Of a stretch of DNA of 64,000 nt, positions 17,407 to 27,415 are shown one piece after another. A program made the position numbers and the translations under genes. This stretch comes from Sulfurimonas sp. C5 (GTDB lineage Bacteria; Campylobacterota; Campylobacteria; Campylobacterales; Sulfurimonadaceae). A model generated the notes under the pieces. That model made no database searches, was not told the DNA's origin, and was given only the letters and a program-made list of their open reading frames with translations. The stretch spans positions 186,001 through 250,000 of the forward strand of contig NZ_JARXNQ010000002.1 of assembly GCF_029872055.1 (NCBI RefSeq), given 5' to 3'. Within the stretch, counting starts at the first letter, position 1; every line of letters begins with the position of its first letter.

Positions 17407-17944
17407 ACTTGCTTCTTCATCTGAAACTCGTGCACTACTGTTAAGAAACGCAGGGATAGATTTTATCCAAGAGAGTGTAGAATTCGATGAAGAAACTATT
17501 GTCGCAACTTCTCCAAAAAACTTTGTGTATCAGGCAACTTTAGGAAAATATGAAGCAAATTATAAAGCTTTCGGGATAGAAGATTATCCCCTTTTAGTTG
17601 CTGATACGGTTGTAACTTCTCAAAATCAAATTCTTAGAAAAGCAAAGTGTGTTGATGATGCCCGTAATATTTTAATGACACAAAGCGGAAATATTACGAG
17701 TATCATTACCTGTCTTATTTATCATTCAACAAAGCAAAAAATCATAGATATCTCAAAAACAGACTATATCTTTGCAGATTTTAATCAAGATGCTTTAGAT
17801 GCATACCTTCAAAGTGGAGAATGGCGTGGTAAAGCCGGTGCTTGTATGGTTGAAGGTTTTTGTAAATCGTATATAAAAGAAGTACGTGGATATGAGAGTA
17901 CGGCTATGGGACTAAGTGTAGAAGTACTCAAGAGGTTTATATAA
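17396..17944 (+). CDS. maf: Maf family nucleotide pyrophosphatase
   Basis: Maf proteins hydrolyse non-canonical or modified nucleoside triphosphates (dTTP/UTP or m7GTP, depending on subgroup) and were first linked to septum arrest. In the 182 residues are the opening phosphate loop IRLASSSETRALLLRNAG, the ADTVV motif (about 64-68) and WRGKAGACMVEG near the C-terminus. The subgroup cannot be assigned with confidence. Overlaps the upstream CopD-like gene by 11 bases. Confidence 0.9.
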   Translation: MPIRLASSSETRALLLRNAGIDFIQESVEFDEETIVATSPKNFVYQATLGKYEANYKAFGIEDYPLLVADTVVTSQNQILRKAKCVDDARNILMTQSGNITSIITCLIYHSTKQKIIDISKTDYIFADFNQDALDAYLQSGEWRGKAGACMVEGFCKSYIKEVRGYESTAMGLSVEVLKRFI

Positions 17945-17945
17945 T

Positions 17946-19763
17946 ATGAATATTTTTAGTAATAAAAAAATATATATATTCCTAGCACTTTTTCTAATAA
18001 CGTTAATATTTTTTTCGTTTATCTATTTTTATTACGTAAACAATAAAAAACTTTATATTCAAGAGGTGAATTACGAGGCGCAGGAAAAAAGTATGAAGTC
18101 TCGTGTCGCTCAAATGATATATGAAAAACAAAAAGCGACTACAGCAATTGGTCTGGTACTTGTACAAGATAAACATTTGATTCAAGAGATCAAAAACAGA
18201 ACAGTGAAAGATACTTTTTATAAGGAACTAGTGGCAAGACTGAGAAAAGACACTGAATATAAAAATATCTGGGTACATATTGTCGATAAAGATCTAAATT
18301 CTATCTATAGAAGTTGGACTAAGAAAAAAGGTGACAATTTAAAACATGCCCGACCTGATTTGCTGAAAGTTTTAAACACAAAAGATGTAACAAACACACT
18401 CAGCTCAGGAAAATTTTCCGTTACTATTAAAGCTTCAATACCTGTAATAGAAGATGGAAAAGTAGTAGGTATTTTAGAACTTATTTCACATTTTAATTCT
18501 ATAGCTGTTACATTAGAAAAATTTCATATAGATTCGGTTGTAGTTCTCAATAAACACTATACGCAAAACCTGCAGTACCCTTTCACCGAAAAGTTTATAG
18601 ACGGTTATTATGTAGCAAACTTTGCTGCTCCTCAGGAGAAGTTAGAGTATCTTCAAAAACATGGTATTGAGAACTATTTTAAATCAGGCTATATAATTGA
18701 AAACGGGCAAATAATAACAAACTATCCGCTTGTTTCTTATAATGGGAAAACTTTAGGGTATTACATCATGTTCAAGTCTTTGGCAAATGTATCAAAAACT
18801 GATGAGGATTTTTTTCTTTTTAAATGGCTGGCAATAGGGTTTATTTTCATTCTGATTTTAGCAGGTATCGTAAATATGGTATTGTTATATATCATGGCGA
18901 AACAAAAAGCATATGTCAAAAATATTATAGATTCCTCTACAAATATTGTAATTATTAACGATAAGAAGTCAATATTAGATGTGAATCAATCTTTTTTCAA
19001 GTACTTTAACAAAGAAAAAAATCTGGATGATTTTAGAAAAAAATATGCTTGCGTATGTGACTTGTTCAGTAATGAAGAGGGGTATGTTCATAAAGAAACG
19101 GAAGGGATGTTGTGGATTGATTATATCCTTGCAAACCGCGACAAAATGCATAAGGTAAAAATAAACTATGATGACAAGATTTACTATTTTACTGTAGGTG
19201 TGTCATTAATTGCTCCAGAGCAACATTATTATAGTGCTGTCTTTACCGATGTAACAAAAGAGGAGATGTACAAGCTTGAACTTGAGAAGCTTACGATTAC
19301 CGATTCGCTTACAAATATAGGTAACAGACGTTTTTACAATACAAAAATAGAAGAAAGCATCTCTCTTGCTAAACGTTATAAATTTCCATTGTCTGTCATT
19401 ATGGCTGATATCGACCATTTCAAAAACGTGAATGACCAGTATGGACACGGAGTGGGTGACAATGTTCTTATTGAGTACACAAAATTAATTGTTACTATGA
19501 TTAGAGAGGCGGATATATTCTGTCGACTCGGCGGTGAAGAGTTTATTATTATTGTTCCGTATGCAGATTGCAATAAGGCAGAAAAACTGGCAGAGAAAAT
19601 TAGAAAACGTGTTGCGGAACATAAGGTTGTTTTACCTATTACAATGAGTTTCGGGGTAACGGAATATGTACAGGGTGAAGATGCCGATCACATTTTAACA
19701 AGAGTTGACGAGGCCTTGTATAAAGCAAAATCAAACGGTAGAAATCAAGTAGTCTGTAAATGA
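17946..19763 (+). CDS. membrane diguanylate cyclase with Cache and PAS regions
   Basis: A 605-residue protein predicted to make cyclic di-GMP. A membrane helix at about 9-30, a double-Cache-like periplasmic sensor (about 35-290) and a second helix (about 292-318) are followed by a PAS-like stretch (NIVIINDKKSILDVNQSFFKYF) and a C-terminal GGDEF domain. The catalytic motif is GGEEF near 529 and is intact. READ five residues before it is a classical inhibitory RxxD site, so product feedback is likely. It starts two bases after maf and overlaps bioF by 4 bases. Confidence 0.9.
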   Translation: MNIFSNKKIYIFLALFLITLIFFSFIYFYYVNNKKLYIQEVNYEAQEKSMKSRVAQMIYEKQKATTAIGLVLVQDKHLIQEIKNRTVKDTFYKELVARLRKDTEYKNIWVHIVDKDLNSIYRSWTKKKGDNLKHARPDLLKVLNTKDVTNTLSSGKFSVTIKASIPVIEDGKVVGILELISHFNSIAVTLEKFHIDSVVVLNKHYTQNLQYPFTEKFIDGYYVANFAAPQEKLEYLQKHGIENYFKSGYIIENGQIITNYPLVSYNGKTLGYYIMFKSLANVSKTDEDFFLFKWLAIGFIFILILAGIVNMVLLYIMAKQKAYVKNIIDSSTNIVIINDKKSILDVNQSFFKYFNKEKNLDDFRKKYACVCDLFSNEEGYVHKETEGMLWIDYILANRDKMHKVKINYDDKIYYFTVGVSLIAPEQHYYSAVFTDVTKEEMYKLELEKLTITDSLTNIGNRRFYNTKIEESISLAKRYKFPLSVIMADIDHFKNVNDQYGHGVGDNVLIEYTKLIVTMIREADIFCRLGGEEFIIIVPYADCNKAEKLAEKIRKRVAEHKVVLPITMSFGVTEYVQGEDADHILTRVDEALYKAKSNGRNQVVCK

Positions 19764-20866
19764 ATTTCTATGAAAATGAACTCAAAGCCCTGAAACGCTC
19801 AGGACGTTACAGAACACGTGAAGTTTTAAACTATCAGTTTAAAGATTTTGCCTCAAACGATTATCTCGGACTTGCACATAAGAAAAAGCTCCATCGAGAG
19901 ACATGTGAAGTTATGGAAAACTTAGATGTTAACAGTTCAAAAGCCTCTTTACTGGTTAACGGTTATCACCAAATACATAAAGATTTTGAAGATAAGTTAT
20001 GTGAAGTAAACGGGTTTGAAGCTGCAGTTGTAGTAGGCAGCGGCTTTAATGCCAACATAGCTTTAATCGAGTCTTTAGTGCGTAAAGGGGATATGCTCTT
20101 TATGGATGAGTTGTACCATGCTTCGGGAGTATTGGCAACAAATTTGGAAGATGTTAATGTTACTTTTTTCAAACACAACGATATGGCAGAGCTCGAAGGA
20201 TTACTAAAAAATTCAACGGCAAAAAGAAATATCGTCGCAGTTGAAGGGATCTACTCAATGGATGGTGATCTGTGTCCAAAAGAGGTTTTTTCACTTTGCG
20301 ATCAATATAATGCAGTTTTAATAGTGGATGAAGCACATAGCAGCGGAGTTGTTGGTGAGAATTTAATGGGTGTGTATGATCTTTATGATATCGACATTAA
20401 ATCAAACCACATCAAAATGGGAACTTTAGGCAAAGCGTACGGAAGTTTCGGTGCGTATATTTTATCTTCTGCACATATTAACGAGTATCTTATCAACCGT
20501 GCAAAGCCGCTTATATACGCAACATCTCTCTCTTTATACGATACGCTTTTAGGTCATTATGCCTTAAGATATATACTTGAGAATAAAGAGGAACTAAAAG
20601 AGGAAATTCAAAAGCGTCAAGCTATCGTAAAAGAGATATTAAATATTGAAATTGACGGTTTGATCCTCCCTGTTGTTATAGGTGATAACCGTAAAGTAAT
20701 CGAGATTAAGGATAAACTTTTAGCACAAGGCTACAGCATAGGTGCAATTCGCCAGCCGACTGTAGAGCGTGCAATCCTTAGAGTGATTGCAAGGTTAGGT
20801 GAAAGTACTAAAGATTTACAAAAAGTTTGTACAATGATCCAATCCGAGGTGTCTTGTGAAAATTAA
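19760..20866 (+). CDS. bioF: 8-amino-7-oxononanoate synthase (BioF-like)
   Basis: A PLP-dependent alpha-oxoamine synthase that condenses pimeloyl thioester with alanine in biotin synthesis. Visible marks in 368 residues: NDYLGLAHKKKLH near the N-terminus, VDEAHSSGVVGENLMG with the PLP aspartate, and HIKMGTLGKAYGSFGAYI with the lysine that binds PLP. Other bio genes are not in the window. A 2-amino-3-ketobutyrate CoA ligase would look similar, but length and motifs fit BioF. Overlaps the next gene by 11 bases. Confidence 0.85.
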   Translation: MNFYENELKALKRSGRYRTREVLNYQFKDFASNDYLGLAHKKKLHRETCEVMENLDVNSSKASLLVNGYHQIHKDFEDKLCEVNGFEAAVVVGSGFNANIALIESLVRKGDMLFMDELYHASGVLATNLEDVNVTFFKHNDMAELEGLLKNSTAKRNIVAVEGIYSMDGDLCPKEVFSLCDQYNAVLIVDEAHSSGVVGENLMGVYDLYDIDIKSNHIKMGTLGKAYGSFGAYILSSAHINEYLINRAKPLIYATSLSLYDTLLGHYALRYILENKEELKEEIQKRQAIVKEILNIEIDGLILPVVIGDNRKVIEIKDKLLAQGYSIGAIRQPTVERAILRVIARLGESTKDLQKVCTMIQSEVSCEN

Positions 20867-21545
20867 AAAACTCAGTATTGATTATCAAGACAAAAAGTTG
20901 GTTGATATTTCATTTGAAGTAAACAAATCATTGGCACTTGTTGGTCAAAGCGGAAGCGGAAAAAGTTTAACACTAAAAGCTCTTTTAGAACTTTTGCCAA
21001 ACGGAATGCAATCTAAAATTGAAATAGACAGTGATGTAAAGATTGGAAGAAGCGGTGATGTCGCTTTAGTTGTACAAAATCCTTTTACGGCACTCTCACC
21101 TCTGACAAAAATAAAAAAACAGTTTTTTGCTCCTAAGGAGAGGATAGAGCAGCTTTTTAATGAGCTTGGACTTGATTTGGCTTTATTGGAAAGATTTCCT
21201 CCGGAACTTTCAGGCGGGCAGCTGCAACGTGTAGTAATTGCTATTGCTATTAGTCAAAAGCCTAAACTTTTACTATTGGATGAACCGACGACTGCACTTG
21301 ATCCACAGACAAGAATTTCTATAATTGAACTTCTAAAAGAGTTACAGGAAAAAGAGAATTTTAAAATGTTATTTGTAACTCATGATATCGCTTCAGCTCA
21401 GAGTTTATGTGAAGATATATGTGTGATCAAGTTGGGGAAATTGGTTGAATGTGGTAAAATGACCAATGTAGTTAACAATCCTCAAAATGAATATACAAAA
21501 ACATTAATTGAAGCAAATTTTGCAAACAGGGAATACAGAAAATGA
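20856..21545 (+). CDS. orphan ABC transporter ATP-binding protein
   Basis: A 229-residue ATPase of the oligopeptide/nickel (DppD/NikD-like) type. The Walker A is GQSGSGKS (about 31-38), the Q-loop lies in VVQNPFTALSPL, the signature is LSGGQLQR, Walker B is LLLLDEPTTALDP, and the switch histidine is in VTHD. It lacks the C-terminal cysteine-rich extension of oligopeptide importers. There is no permease or binding protein beside it. It overlaps bioF by 11 bases and the PBP1A gene by 4, so its partner must be encoded elsewhere or its role is not transport. Confidence 0.85.
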   Translation: MKIKKLSIDYQDKKLVDISFEVNKSLALVGQSGSGKSLTLKALLELLPNGMQSKIEIDSDVKIGRSGDVALVVQNPFTALSPLTKIKKQFFAPKERIEQLFNELGLDLALLERFPPELSGGQLQRVVIAIAISQKPKLLLLDEPTTALDPQTRISIIELLKELQEKENFKMLFVTHDIASAQSLCEDICVIKLGKLVECGKMTNVVNNPQNEYTKTLIEANFANREYRK

Positions 21546-23548
21546 TAAAAAAGATAATAATTACACTTTTTATTTTAGGGTTTTTATCACCGTTTTTAGT
21601 ATTTGGTTATTACTATATTAAATTTAACTACGATGTATCTGAACTGGTAGATTATAAACCTGCACAAACAACAAGAATTTACGATAAAGACGGTGAAAAA
21701 ATAGCAAATATATTTGATGAAAAACACCGTTACTATGCATCGTTTGAAGAGATTCCTCCACGCGTTATAGAAGCACTGGTAGCTATTGAAGATACAACTT
21801 TTTTTGAACATCCCGGAGTGAATATAGATGCAATTTTTCGTGCAGCCATAAAAGTACTCAAAGCAGGGCATGCAGTAGAAGGTGCTAGTACTATCACGCA
21901 GCAATTGGTAAAAAATGTTCTTTTAACACGTGAGAAAAAACTCTCTCGTAAGATTAAAGAAGCTATCTATGCAATAAAAATAGAAAAACTTTTAACTAAA
22001 GAGCAGATTTTAGAAAGGTATCTTAATGAGATCTATTTTGGACACGGTTATTATGGAATTAAAACAGCAGCTGACGGCTATTTTCATAAAAAACTGAGTG
22101 AGTTAACTCTCAAAGAGATTGCTATTCTTGTAGGGCTTCCAAAAGCACCTTCATCGTATGCTCCGACAAAAAACTATGAGATCTCAATGGGACGTGGAAA
22201 CAGAGTTATAACAAGAATGCATGTCCTTGGGTGGATTGATGATGAAACATATGAAAAAGCACTTGCAGAAAATCCGGTTGTTTATGATGATACACTTACA
22301 CAAAACAAAGCACCTTTTATAGTTGACGAAGTTGCACGTCGTATGCGTGATTTAGGGATAACAGATTTAAGAACAGGTGGATATGAAATTCATACGACAA
22401 TCGATCTTAAACTTCAAAATGCGGCAAAAGAGTCGTTGACATATGCATATGATCAGTTTTTACAAAGAGTTGATAAGTATAAAGAAAATGAAGAAAAATA
22501 CCCTCCTCAACAAAAAGAGGGGGAAGATCATCTTTTATTGGCAAAAGATATAAATATTTCAAAAGTGAATGGGGCAATTGTTTCAATTGAACCAAGCAGT
22601 GGAGATATTTTGGCACTTGTAGGTTCTGTAGATTATACTGTATCTTCTTACAACCGTGCAACACAAGGACGCCGTCAACCGGGTTCTGCTTTTAAACCGT
22701 TTATATATCAAGTGGCATTAAACCTTGGATATTCTGGTGTTACACAATTAGTAGATATTGCAAAAACATATGACTATGAAAAAGATGGCGAAGAGATGAA
22801 GTGGCAGCCAAACAATTATGAGAAAAACTATAAAGGACTTATCCCTTTAAGAGAAGCACTAATTCACTCAAGAAACTTGGCAACTATCAATCTTGTAAAC
22901 GATATAGGATTGCCTCAGTTAATCTCAGAACTAAAAAAGTTTAATATAGAAAATCTACCGAATGATCTTTCTATTTCTTTGGGAACAATGTCTATTTCAC
23001 CTCTGCAGCTGGCACAATATTATACATCGTTTTCAAATTACGGTACACAAGTAAATACTCACCTCATTTCGTCAATTTACAAAAATGAGGAAAAAATTTA
23101 CCAAAAAGAAGATAAAAGAGAAGTGGTATCGCCTGCTACTCAAGCTTTTATAATGACAACGATTTTAAGAGATGTCGTACAACATGGTACTGGTAGAGGT
23201 GCAAGAGTAAAAGGTATTGAATTAGCAGGAAAAACTGGAACTACAAATAACAATATGGATGGTTGGTTTGCCGGATATTCTCCAACTATTGAAACTGTTG
23301 TATGGTTTGGAAATGATGACAATACCCCAATGTATAGAAGAGAAACGGGTGGTAGAATTGCGGCTCCTGGATTTAGATACTTTTTTGGAAAAGTTTTAGA
23401 ACTTTACCCACAGATTAAAAGAGAATTTGATATGCCTGAAGGTGTTAGAGAAGTAACAATTGATGGTAAAAAAGAGTATTTCAGTGAGATCTCAAAACCA
23501 CCGACAACTGAAAATCATTCAGATGCCGCAGAGGAATTATTATTTTGA
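21542..23548 (+). CDS. penicillin-binding protein 1A, bifunctional class A PBP
   Basis: A peptidoglycan glycosyltransferase and transpeptidase anchored in the inner membrane (668 residues). After the membrane helix (about 5-25) the GT51 domain has EDTTFFEHPGVN with the catalytic Glu and EGASTITQQLVKN. The transpeptidase has the active Ser in GSAFKPF, SRNLATIN as the SxN motif, and AGKTGTTNNNMDGWFAG as KTG. It is coupled to the preceding ABC ATPase by a 4-base overlap. Confidence 0.95.
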   Translation: MIKKIIITLFILGFLSPFLVFGYYYIKFNYDVSELVDYKPAQTTRIYDKDGEKIANIFDEKHRYYASFEEIPPRVIEALVAIEDTTFFEHPGVNIDAIFRAAIKVLKAGHAVEGASTITQQLVKNVLLTREKKLSRKIKEAIYAIKIEKLLTKEQILERYLNEIYFGHGYYGIKTAADGYFHKKLSELTLKEIAILVGLPKAPSSYAPTKNYEISMGRGNRVITRMHVLGWIDDETYEKALAENPVVYDDTLTQNKAPFIVDEVARRMRDLGITDLRTGGYEIHTTIDLKLQNAAKESLTYAYDQFLQRVDKYKENEEKYPPQQKEGEDHLLLAKDINISKVNGAIVSIEPSSGDILALVGSVDYTVSSYNRATQGRRQPGSAFKPFIYQVALNLGYSGVTQLVDIAKTYDYEKDGEEMKWQPNNYEKNYKGLIPLREALIHSRNLATINLVNDIGLPQLISELKKFNIENLPNDLSISLGTMSISPLQLAQYYTSFSNYGTQVNTHLISSIYKNEEKIYQKEDKREVVSPATQAFIMTTILRDVVQHGTGRGARVKGIELAGKTGTTNNNMDGWFAGYSPTIETVVWFGNDDNTPMYRRETGGRIAAPGFRYFFGKVLELYPQIKREFDMPEGVREVTIDGKKEYFSEISKPPTTENHSDAAEELLF

Positions 23549-23581
23549 TTTTTATGAGTAAATTATGGAGCTATTTGTAAG

Positions 23582-24307
23582 ATGAAAACATTACTGCTCA
23601 TTTCCTTATTTTATTGTTCATTGTTCGGAAGTGAAGCAGAAGATATTATAAAAAAACTCGATGATAATATGCGTGGAAATACGATACATATCGAGTTGAC
23701 AATGAAAGTAGTCTCCCATTCACACGAAAGGGTTATAAAACTTGAAAATTATGCCGAAGGGAATAAAAAAAGTTTTGTCAAAATAACCTATCCTCCAAGA
23801 GATGAAGGGATCACTTTTTTAAATCTCGATAATAATATGTGGCAGTATGTCCCTAAAATTGAAAGGGTTATAAAAATTCCCCCTTCGATGATGCTGCAAA
23901 AATGGATGGGAAGCGATATCAGCAATGACGATATAGTAAAACAAAGCTCGATCGTGGAAGACTATACTCCTAAAATTCTTTCCAAAAAAAACAATATAAC
24001 AACTTTAGAACTCACACCTAAAGAGGATGCAGCAGTAGTGTGGGGGAAAATAGTTTTAGAGATAGATACGAACACATATACATCAAATAAAGATACTTAC
24101 TATGATGAAGATGGAGAAATTGTCCGTTACTTCATCTATAAAGATGTAAAAAAATATGGAAAATATTTTATTCCTACTTATTGGCGGATTGAACCTGCCG
24201 ATAAAAAAGATCAATATACGGAGATTCTTTTAGACAAGGTTGCATACGATATTGATATCTCGCAAGAATACTTTACAAAAAGTGCACTTAAGAGATTTTC
24301 TAGATAA
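23582..24307 (+). CDS. LolA-like outer-membrane lipoprotein-sorting protein
   Basis: A 241-residue exported protein (signal about 1-16, ending LFGSEAED) in the group annotated as outer-membrane lipoprotein-sorting proteins, with the LolA/LolB half-barrel fold. The alternating hydrophobic strands (IELTMKVVSHSHERVIKLENYAEG, MWQYVPKIERVIKIPPSMM, YFIPTYWRIEP) fit. Such proteins often partner with an exporter and are thought to ferry lipid or lipoprotein across the periplasm. It opens a five-gene module with two FtsX permeases, an ATPase and an outer-membrane barrel. A GGAG ribosome site precedes the ATG. Confidence 0.8.
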   Translation: MKTLLLISLFYCSLFGSEAEDIIKKLDDNMRGNTIHIELTMKVVSHSHERVIKLENYAEGNKKSFVKITYPPRDEGITFLNLDNNMWQYVPKIERVIKIPPSMMLQKWMGSDISNDDIVKQSSIVEDYTPKILSKKNNITTLELTPKEDAAVVWGKIVLEIDTNTYTSNKDTYYDEDGEIVRYFIYKDVKKYGKYFIPTYWRIEPADKKDQYTEILLDKVAYDIDISQEYFTKSALKRFSR

Positions 24308-24313
24308 AAAGTG

Positions 24314-24319
24314 TAGAAT
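24314..24319 (+). promoter_or_regulatory. candidate leaderless promoter of the first FtsX-like gene
   Basis: TAGAAT, six bases, ATG, and no Shine-Dalgarno between. It could give extra expression of the permease pair inside the module. Confidence 0.25.
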
Positions 24320-24325
24320 ATATCT

Positions 24326-25546
24326 ATGTTCACTTTAGCACTGAAAAATATACTTTATTATAAATCCCGTTCAATCACCACTTTTATACTGACACTTCTT
24401 TCAACGCTTCTTTTTATTGTTTATGTCTCAATGATGGACGGTTCTCATAACTCTATGCTGAAAAACTCACTCAAAATATATACATCTGCAATACAGGTAT
24501 ATAAAATAGGATACAGGGATGAAGGGGGATATGACTACTTTTTAGAAGATGTACAAAAATTAAAAAATAAGATTATTACGATTCAGGGTGTCAAAGATAT
24601 CGCAGCTAGATATGAAACTTTCGGACTGCTCTCTTACAAAAACAATTCAAGTGCATCTTTAATTGTAGGGATTGAACCCGAAGCAGAAGTGAAAATAAGT
24701 GAGCTTAAATCGGCACTCATTAAAGGTGAGTACCTGTCAGATGAAAGTGGCAAATGTGCATATATGGGTGTTGATCTTGTAAAAAAACTTTCTTTGAAAC
24801 TAGGAGATGAGTTTTCGTTTATCGGCAGTGACAGTGAAGGTGGATTTGCGGCTGACATTTTTAAGTTATGCGGTGTCTTTAAAACGGGAATGGGTGAATT
24901 TGACGGAGGTGCTACATTTATTTCAAAAAAATATTTAGATACATTACTGTATTCGCAGAATAAAGCTTCCTATATAGTTGTTAACGTAGATAAGCTTGAA
25001 GATGTTGACCCTATAAACCAAGAGATAGAAAAGAGACTTTCCGATAAGACCTTAGAATCTGTAACGTGGAAAACTTTAATGAAGACGATGGTTGAAGCGA
25101 TGGAGGTTGACTCGATTTTCGGTTATATTTCACTGGCACTTTTTATGATCGTGATCTTTTTTGTGATTATGATCTACGGTTTTATTAATGTCAGTGCAAG
25201 AATCAAAGAGATAGGTGTTCTACGCTCAATCGGGCTCTCAAGAAAAAAAGTGTTTCAATTACTTTGGTATGAGATACTCATCTTAACTGCATTGGCACTT
25301 TTAATAGCAGTACCGATAGGGGCATATATATGTTACTACTACTCTGTCCATCCAATTGTTATAGAAGGGATAGCAGAGATGTATAAAGATTACGGGGTTA
25401 TTTCAGATGAGATACCTTTTGACTTTAATCTTTTTACAATTGCTTGGAATACGGTAGTTATTTTTATATTGAATTGTCTGAGTATTCTTTATCCGTATAT
25501 CTATGTAAATCTTTTTACTCCTATTGAGGCTAGTCATCATGTTTAA
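24326..25546 (+). CDS. FtsX/LolC-E-like ABC permease, first copy
   Basis: A 406-residue inner-membrane permease of the type VII ABC (MacB/LolCDE/FtsX) class. One membrane helix lies at about 16-36. A long periplasmic domain follows (about 40-265, with GVKDIAARYETFGLLSYKN and IVGIEPEAE). Three C-terminal helices (about 270-295, 320-345, 370-395) enclose the coupling region ARIKEIGVLRSIGLSRKKVFQL, the classical FtsX motif. No ribosome site is visible. The next permease overlaps its end by 8 bases. Confidence 0.88.
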   Translation: MFTLALKNILYYKSRSITTFILTLLSTLLFIVYVSMMDGSHNSMLKNSLKIYTSAIQVYKIGYRDEGGYDYFLEDVQKLKNKIITIQGVKDIAARYETFGLLSYKNNSSASLIVGIEPEAEVKISELKSALIKGEYLSDESGKCAYMGVDLVKKLSLKLGDEFSFIGSDSEGGFAADIFKLCGVFKTGMGEFDGGATFISKKYLDTLLYSQNKASYIVVNVDKLEDVDPINQEIEKRLSDKTLESVTWKTLMKTMVEAMEVDSIFGYISLALFMIVIFFVIMIYGFINVSARIKEIGVLRSIGLSRKKVFQLLWYEILILTALALLIAVPIGAYICYYYSVHPIVIEGIAEMYKDYGVISDEIPFDFNLFTIAWNTVVIFILNCLSILYPYIYVNLFTPIEASHHV

Positions 25547-26747
25547 TGTAGTATTACAGCTTGCCTGGAAAAACTCTTTTGCAAGAATATCTCGTACATT
25601 CTTACTTATTGTAATGATAGCAGTGAGTATGAGTATGATGCTTTCAATTCAAGGTCTATATGACGGAATGTCTGAAAACATGATCGATAAAAACAGACGT
25701 ATATATAGCGGTGATGTGAGCTTTTATGCAAAAGAGTATCTGACCGATAAAGAGATAAAGAAAAATATACAAGATTCCCAACTCCTTGAAGAGTTGCAAG
25801 AGACACAAGGGGTTGAGAAGATAGTTACACGTGTAGATACCGAAGGACTCCTTTCAACTGCAAGAAAATCTGCTTTTATAACGCTGGTAGGGATAGACCT
25901 GGAAAAAGAAAAAGAGTTTGGAAGGTTTGGAGAGTTTTTAAAACAAGGGGAATTAAAAACACAGAGAAATTCGGCACTCATTGGGATAGAACTTGCAAAA
26001 AAACTCAAAGTAAAACTGGGTTCAAAAGTTGTTTTCTCCACACAAGATATAAACGGAGAGATAGTTTCCGTTGCTTATAAGATCAGCGGTATTGTACAAA
26101 CAACAAACATAGCTTACGATTCACGTGCTATTTTTGTCGATAAAAGAAAGATACAAAAGCTTTTAGGCTTACATGCAAATCAAGTAACACAGATAGCTGT
26201 AATGGCATCAAATGAACAGGTTGTAAAACAATTACAGACAAGATATAAACAATATGACGTTAAAAGCTTTTTAGATCTGTTACCTATGATGAAACAAATG
26301 CAGGACATTATGCAGATTTTTAACTCTATTACTTTTGCCATAGTAATGGCTGTTGTTTTTGTAGGGATTTTTGGAGTAATGTATGTCTCTGTTTTAGATC
26401 GTATAAGAGAGTTTGGAATTATGCTGAGTGTAGGTTATTATTACAAGTATGTATGTTTACAGATCGTTTTAGAAGCTTTGATAGTCGGTATTTTAGGTTA
26501 TATTTTTGGTAGCATACTTGGAGTTGGATTATTATTATACCTTCAAATGGTGGGGCTTGACTTTAGTGCTTTTTCAGATGCTTTGGAGATGTGGGGATAT
26601 GAGTCAATGATATACGGGACTATAAAACTCCATTACTTTACAAGTACGTTCGTAGCAATTATGGTCGCATCAATATTAAGTATTATAATCCCGCTGATAA
26701 AGATCAAGAAATTAAATCCTGTCGATGTTATAAAGGTTGAAAAATGA
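25539..26747 (+). CDS. FtsX/LolC-E-like ABC permease, second copy
   Basis: A second permease of the same class (402 residues from the ATG at 25539, which GAGG precedes; a TTG 15 bases upstream is less likely). The layout is the same: N-terminal helix (about 12-32), periplasmic domain, three C-terminal helices and DRIREFGIMLSVGYYYKYVCLQI as the coupling segment. It differs enough from its neighbour to suggest a LolC/LolE-like heterodimer. It overlaps the ATPase gene by 4 bases. Confidence 0.88.
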   Translation: MFNVVLQLAWKNSFARISRTFLLIVMIAVSMSMMLSIQGLYDGMSENMIDKNRRIYSGDVSFYAKEYLTDKEIKKNIQDSQLLEELQETQGVEKIVTRVDTEGLLSTARKSAFITLVGIDLEKEKEFGRFGEFLKQGELKTQRNSALIGIELAKKLKVKLGSKVVFSTQDINGEIVSVAYKISGIVQTTNIAYDSRAIFVDKRKIQKLLGLHANQVTQIAVMASNEQVVKQLQTRYKQYDVKSFLDLLPMMKQMQDIMQIFNSITFAIVMAVVFVGIFGVMYVSVLDRIREFGIMLSVGYYYKYVCLQIVLEALIVGILGYIFGSILGVGLLLYLQMVGLDFSAFSDALEMWGYESMIYGTIKLHYFTSTFVAIMVASILSIIIPLIKIKKLNPVDVIKVEK

Positions 26748-27415
26748 TACGTATAGAAAATTTGCATAAATATTTTTATAAAGATGAACCTAGAGAAGTA
26801 CATGCTTTAGATAATATCAATATAACTATCAAAGATGGAGAGTTCACACTTTTAAGCGGACCTTCCGGTTGCGGGAAATCAACTTTACTTAATCTTATCG
26901 GTGCACTGGATGATGTGGATGAAGGAAAGATCTATTTTGACAGTGATGAGGTAAGTTCTCTTAATGAAGAGCAAAAAACAACTCTTAGACTTGAACATAT
27001 CGGTTTTGTTTTTCAGGCATATAATCTCATTCCTGTTTTAAATGTACGTGAAAATATTGCCTTTATTATGCGTTTAAGAGGTTTTGAAAATGAGTTTATA
27101 GTTCAGAGAGTTCAGGAATTGGCAAAAATACTGGATATTGAAGATAAGCTTGATGCTTTGCCGAACAATCTCAGTGGCGGAGAACAGCAACGCGTAGCAG
27201 TTGCACGTGCAGTTGCCAGTAAACCGAAAGTTATTTTGGCAGACGAGCCTACTGCAAATTTGGATTCTAAAAACTCTCAAATACTTATAGATATGATGCG
27301 TTCTTTAAATGAAAAAGAGGGTGTGACTATTATCTTCGCTTCACACGATGAGATGGTAAGAGAAAACGTAAGGCGAGTAATTCATATGTATGATGGCGAA
27401 ATAGTTGATGAGTAA
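26744..27415 (+). CDS. LolD/MacB-type ABC ATPase
   Basis: The 223-residue ATPase that powers the two FtsX-like permeases. Walker A GPSGCGKS (about 39-46), Q-loop [14 protein letters not shown], signature [14 protein letters not shown], Walker [14 protein letters not shown] and the switch histidine in ASHDEM are all present and canonical for the LolD family. Its start overlaps the second permease and its end overlaps the barrel gene by 8 bases. Confidence 0.93.
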   Translation: MIRIENLHKYFYKDEPREVHALDNINITIKDGEFTLLSGPSGCGKSTLLNLIGALDDVDEGKIYFDSDEVSSLNEEQKTTLRLEHIGFVFQAYNLIPVLNVRENIAFIMRLRGFENEFIVQRVQELAKILDIEDKLDALPNNLSGGEQQRVAVARAVASKPKVILADEPTANLDSKNSQILIDMMRSLNEKEGVTIIFASHDEMVRENVRRVIHMYDGEIVDE

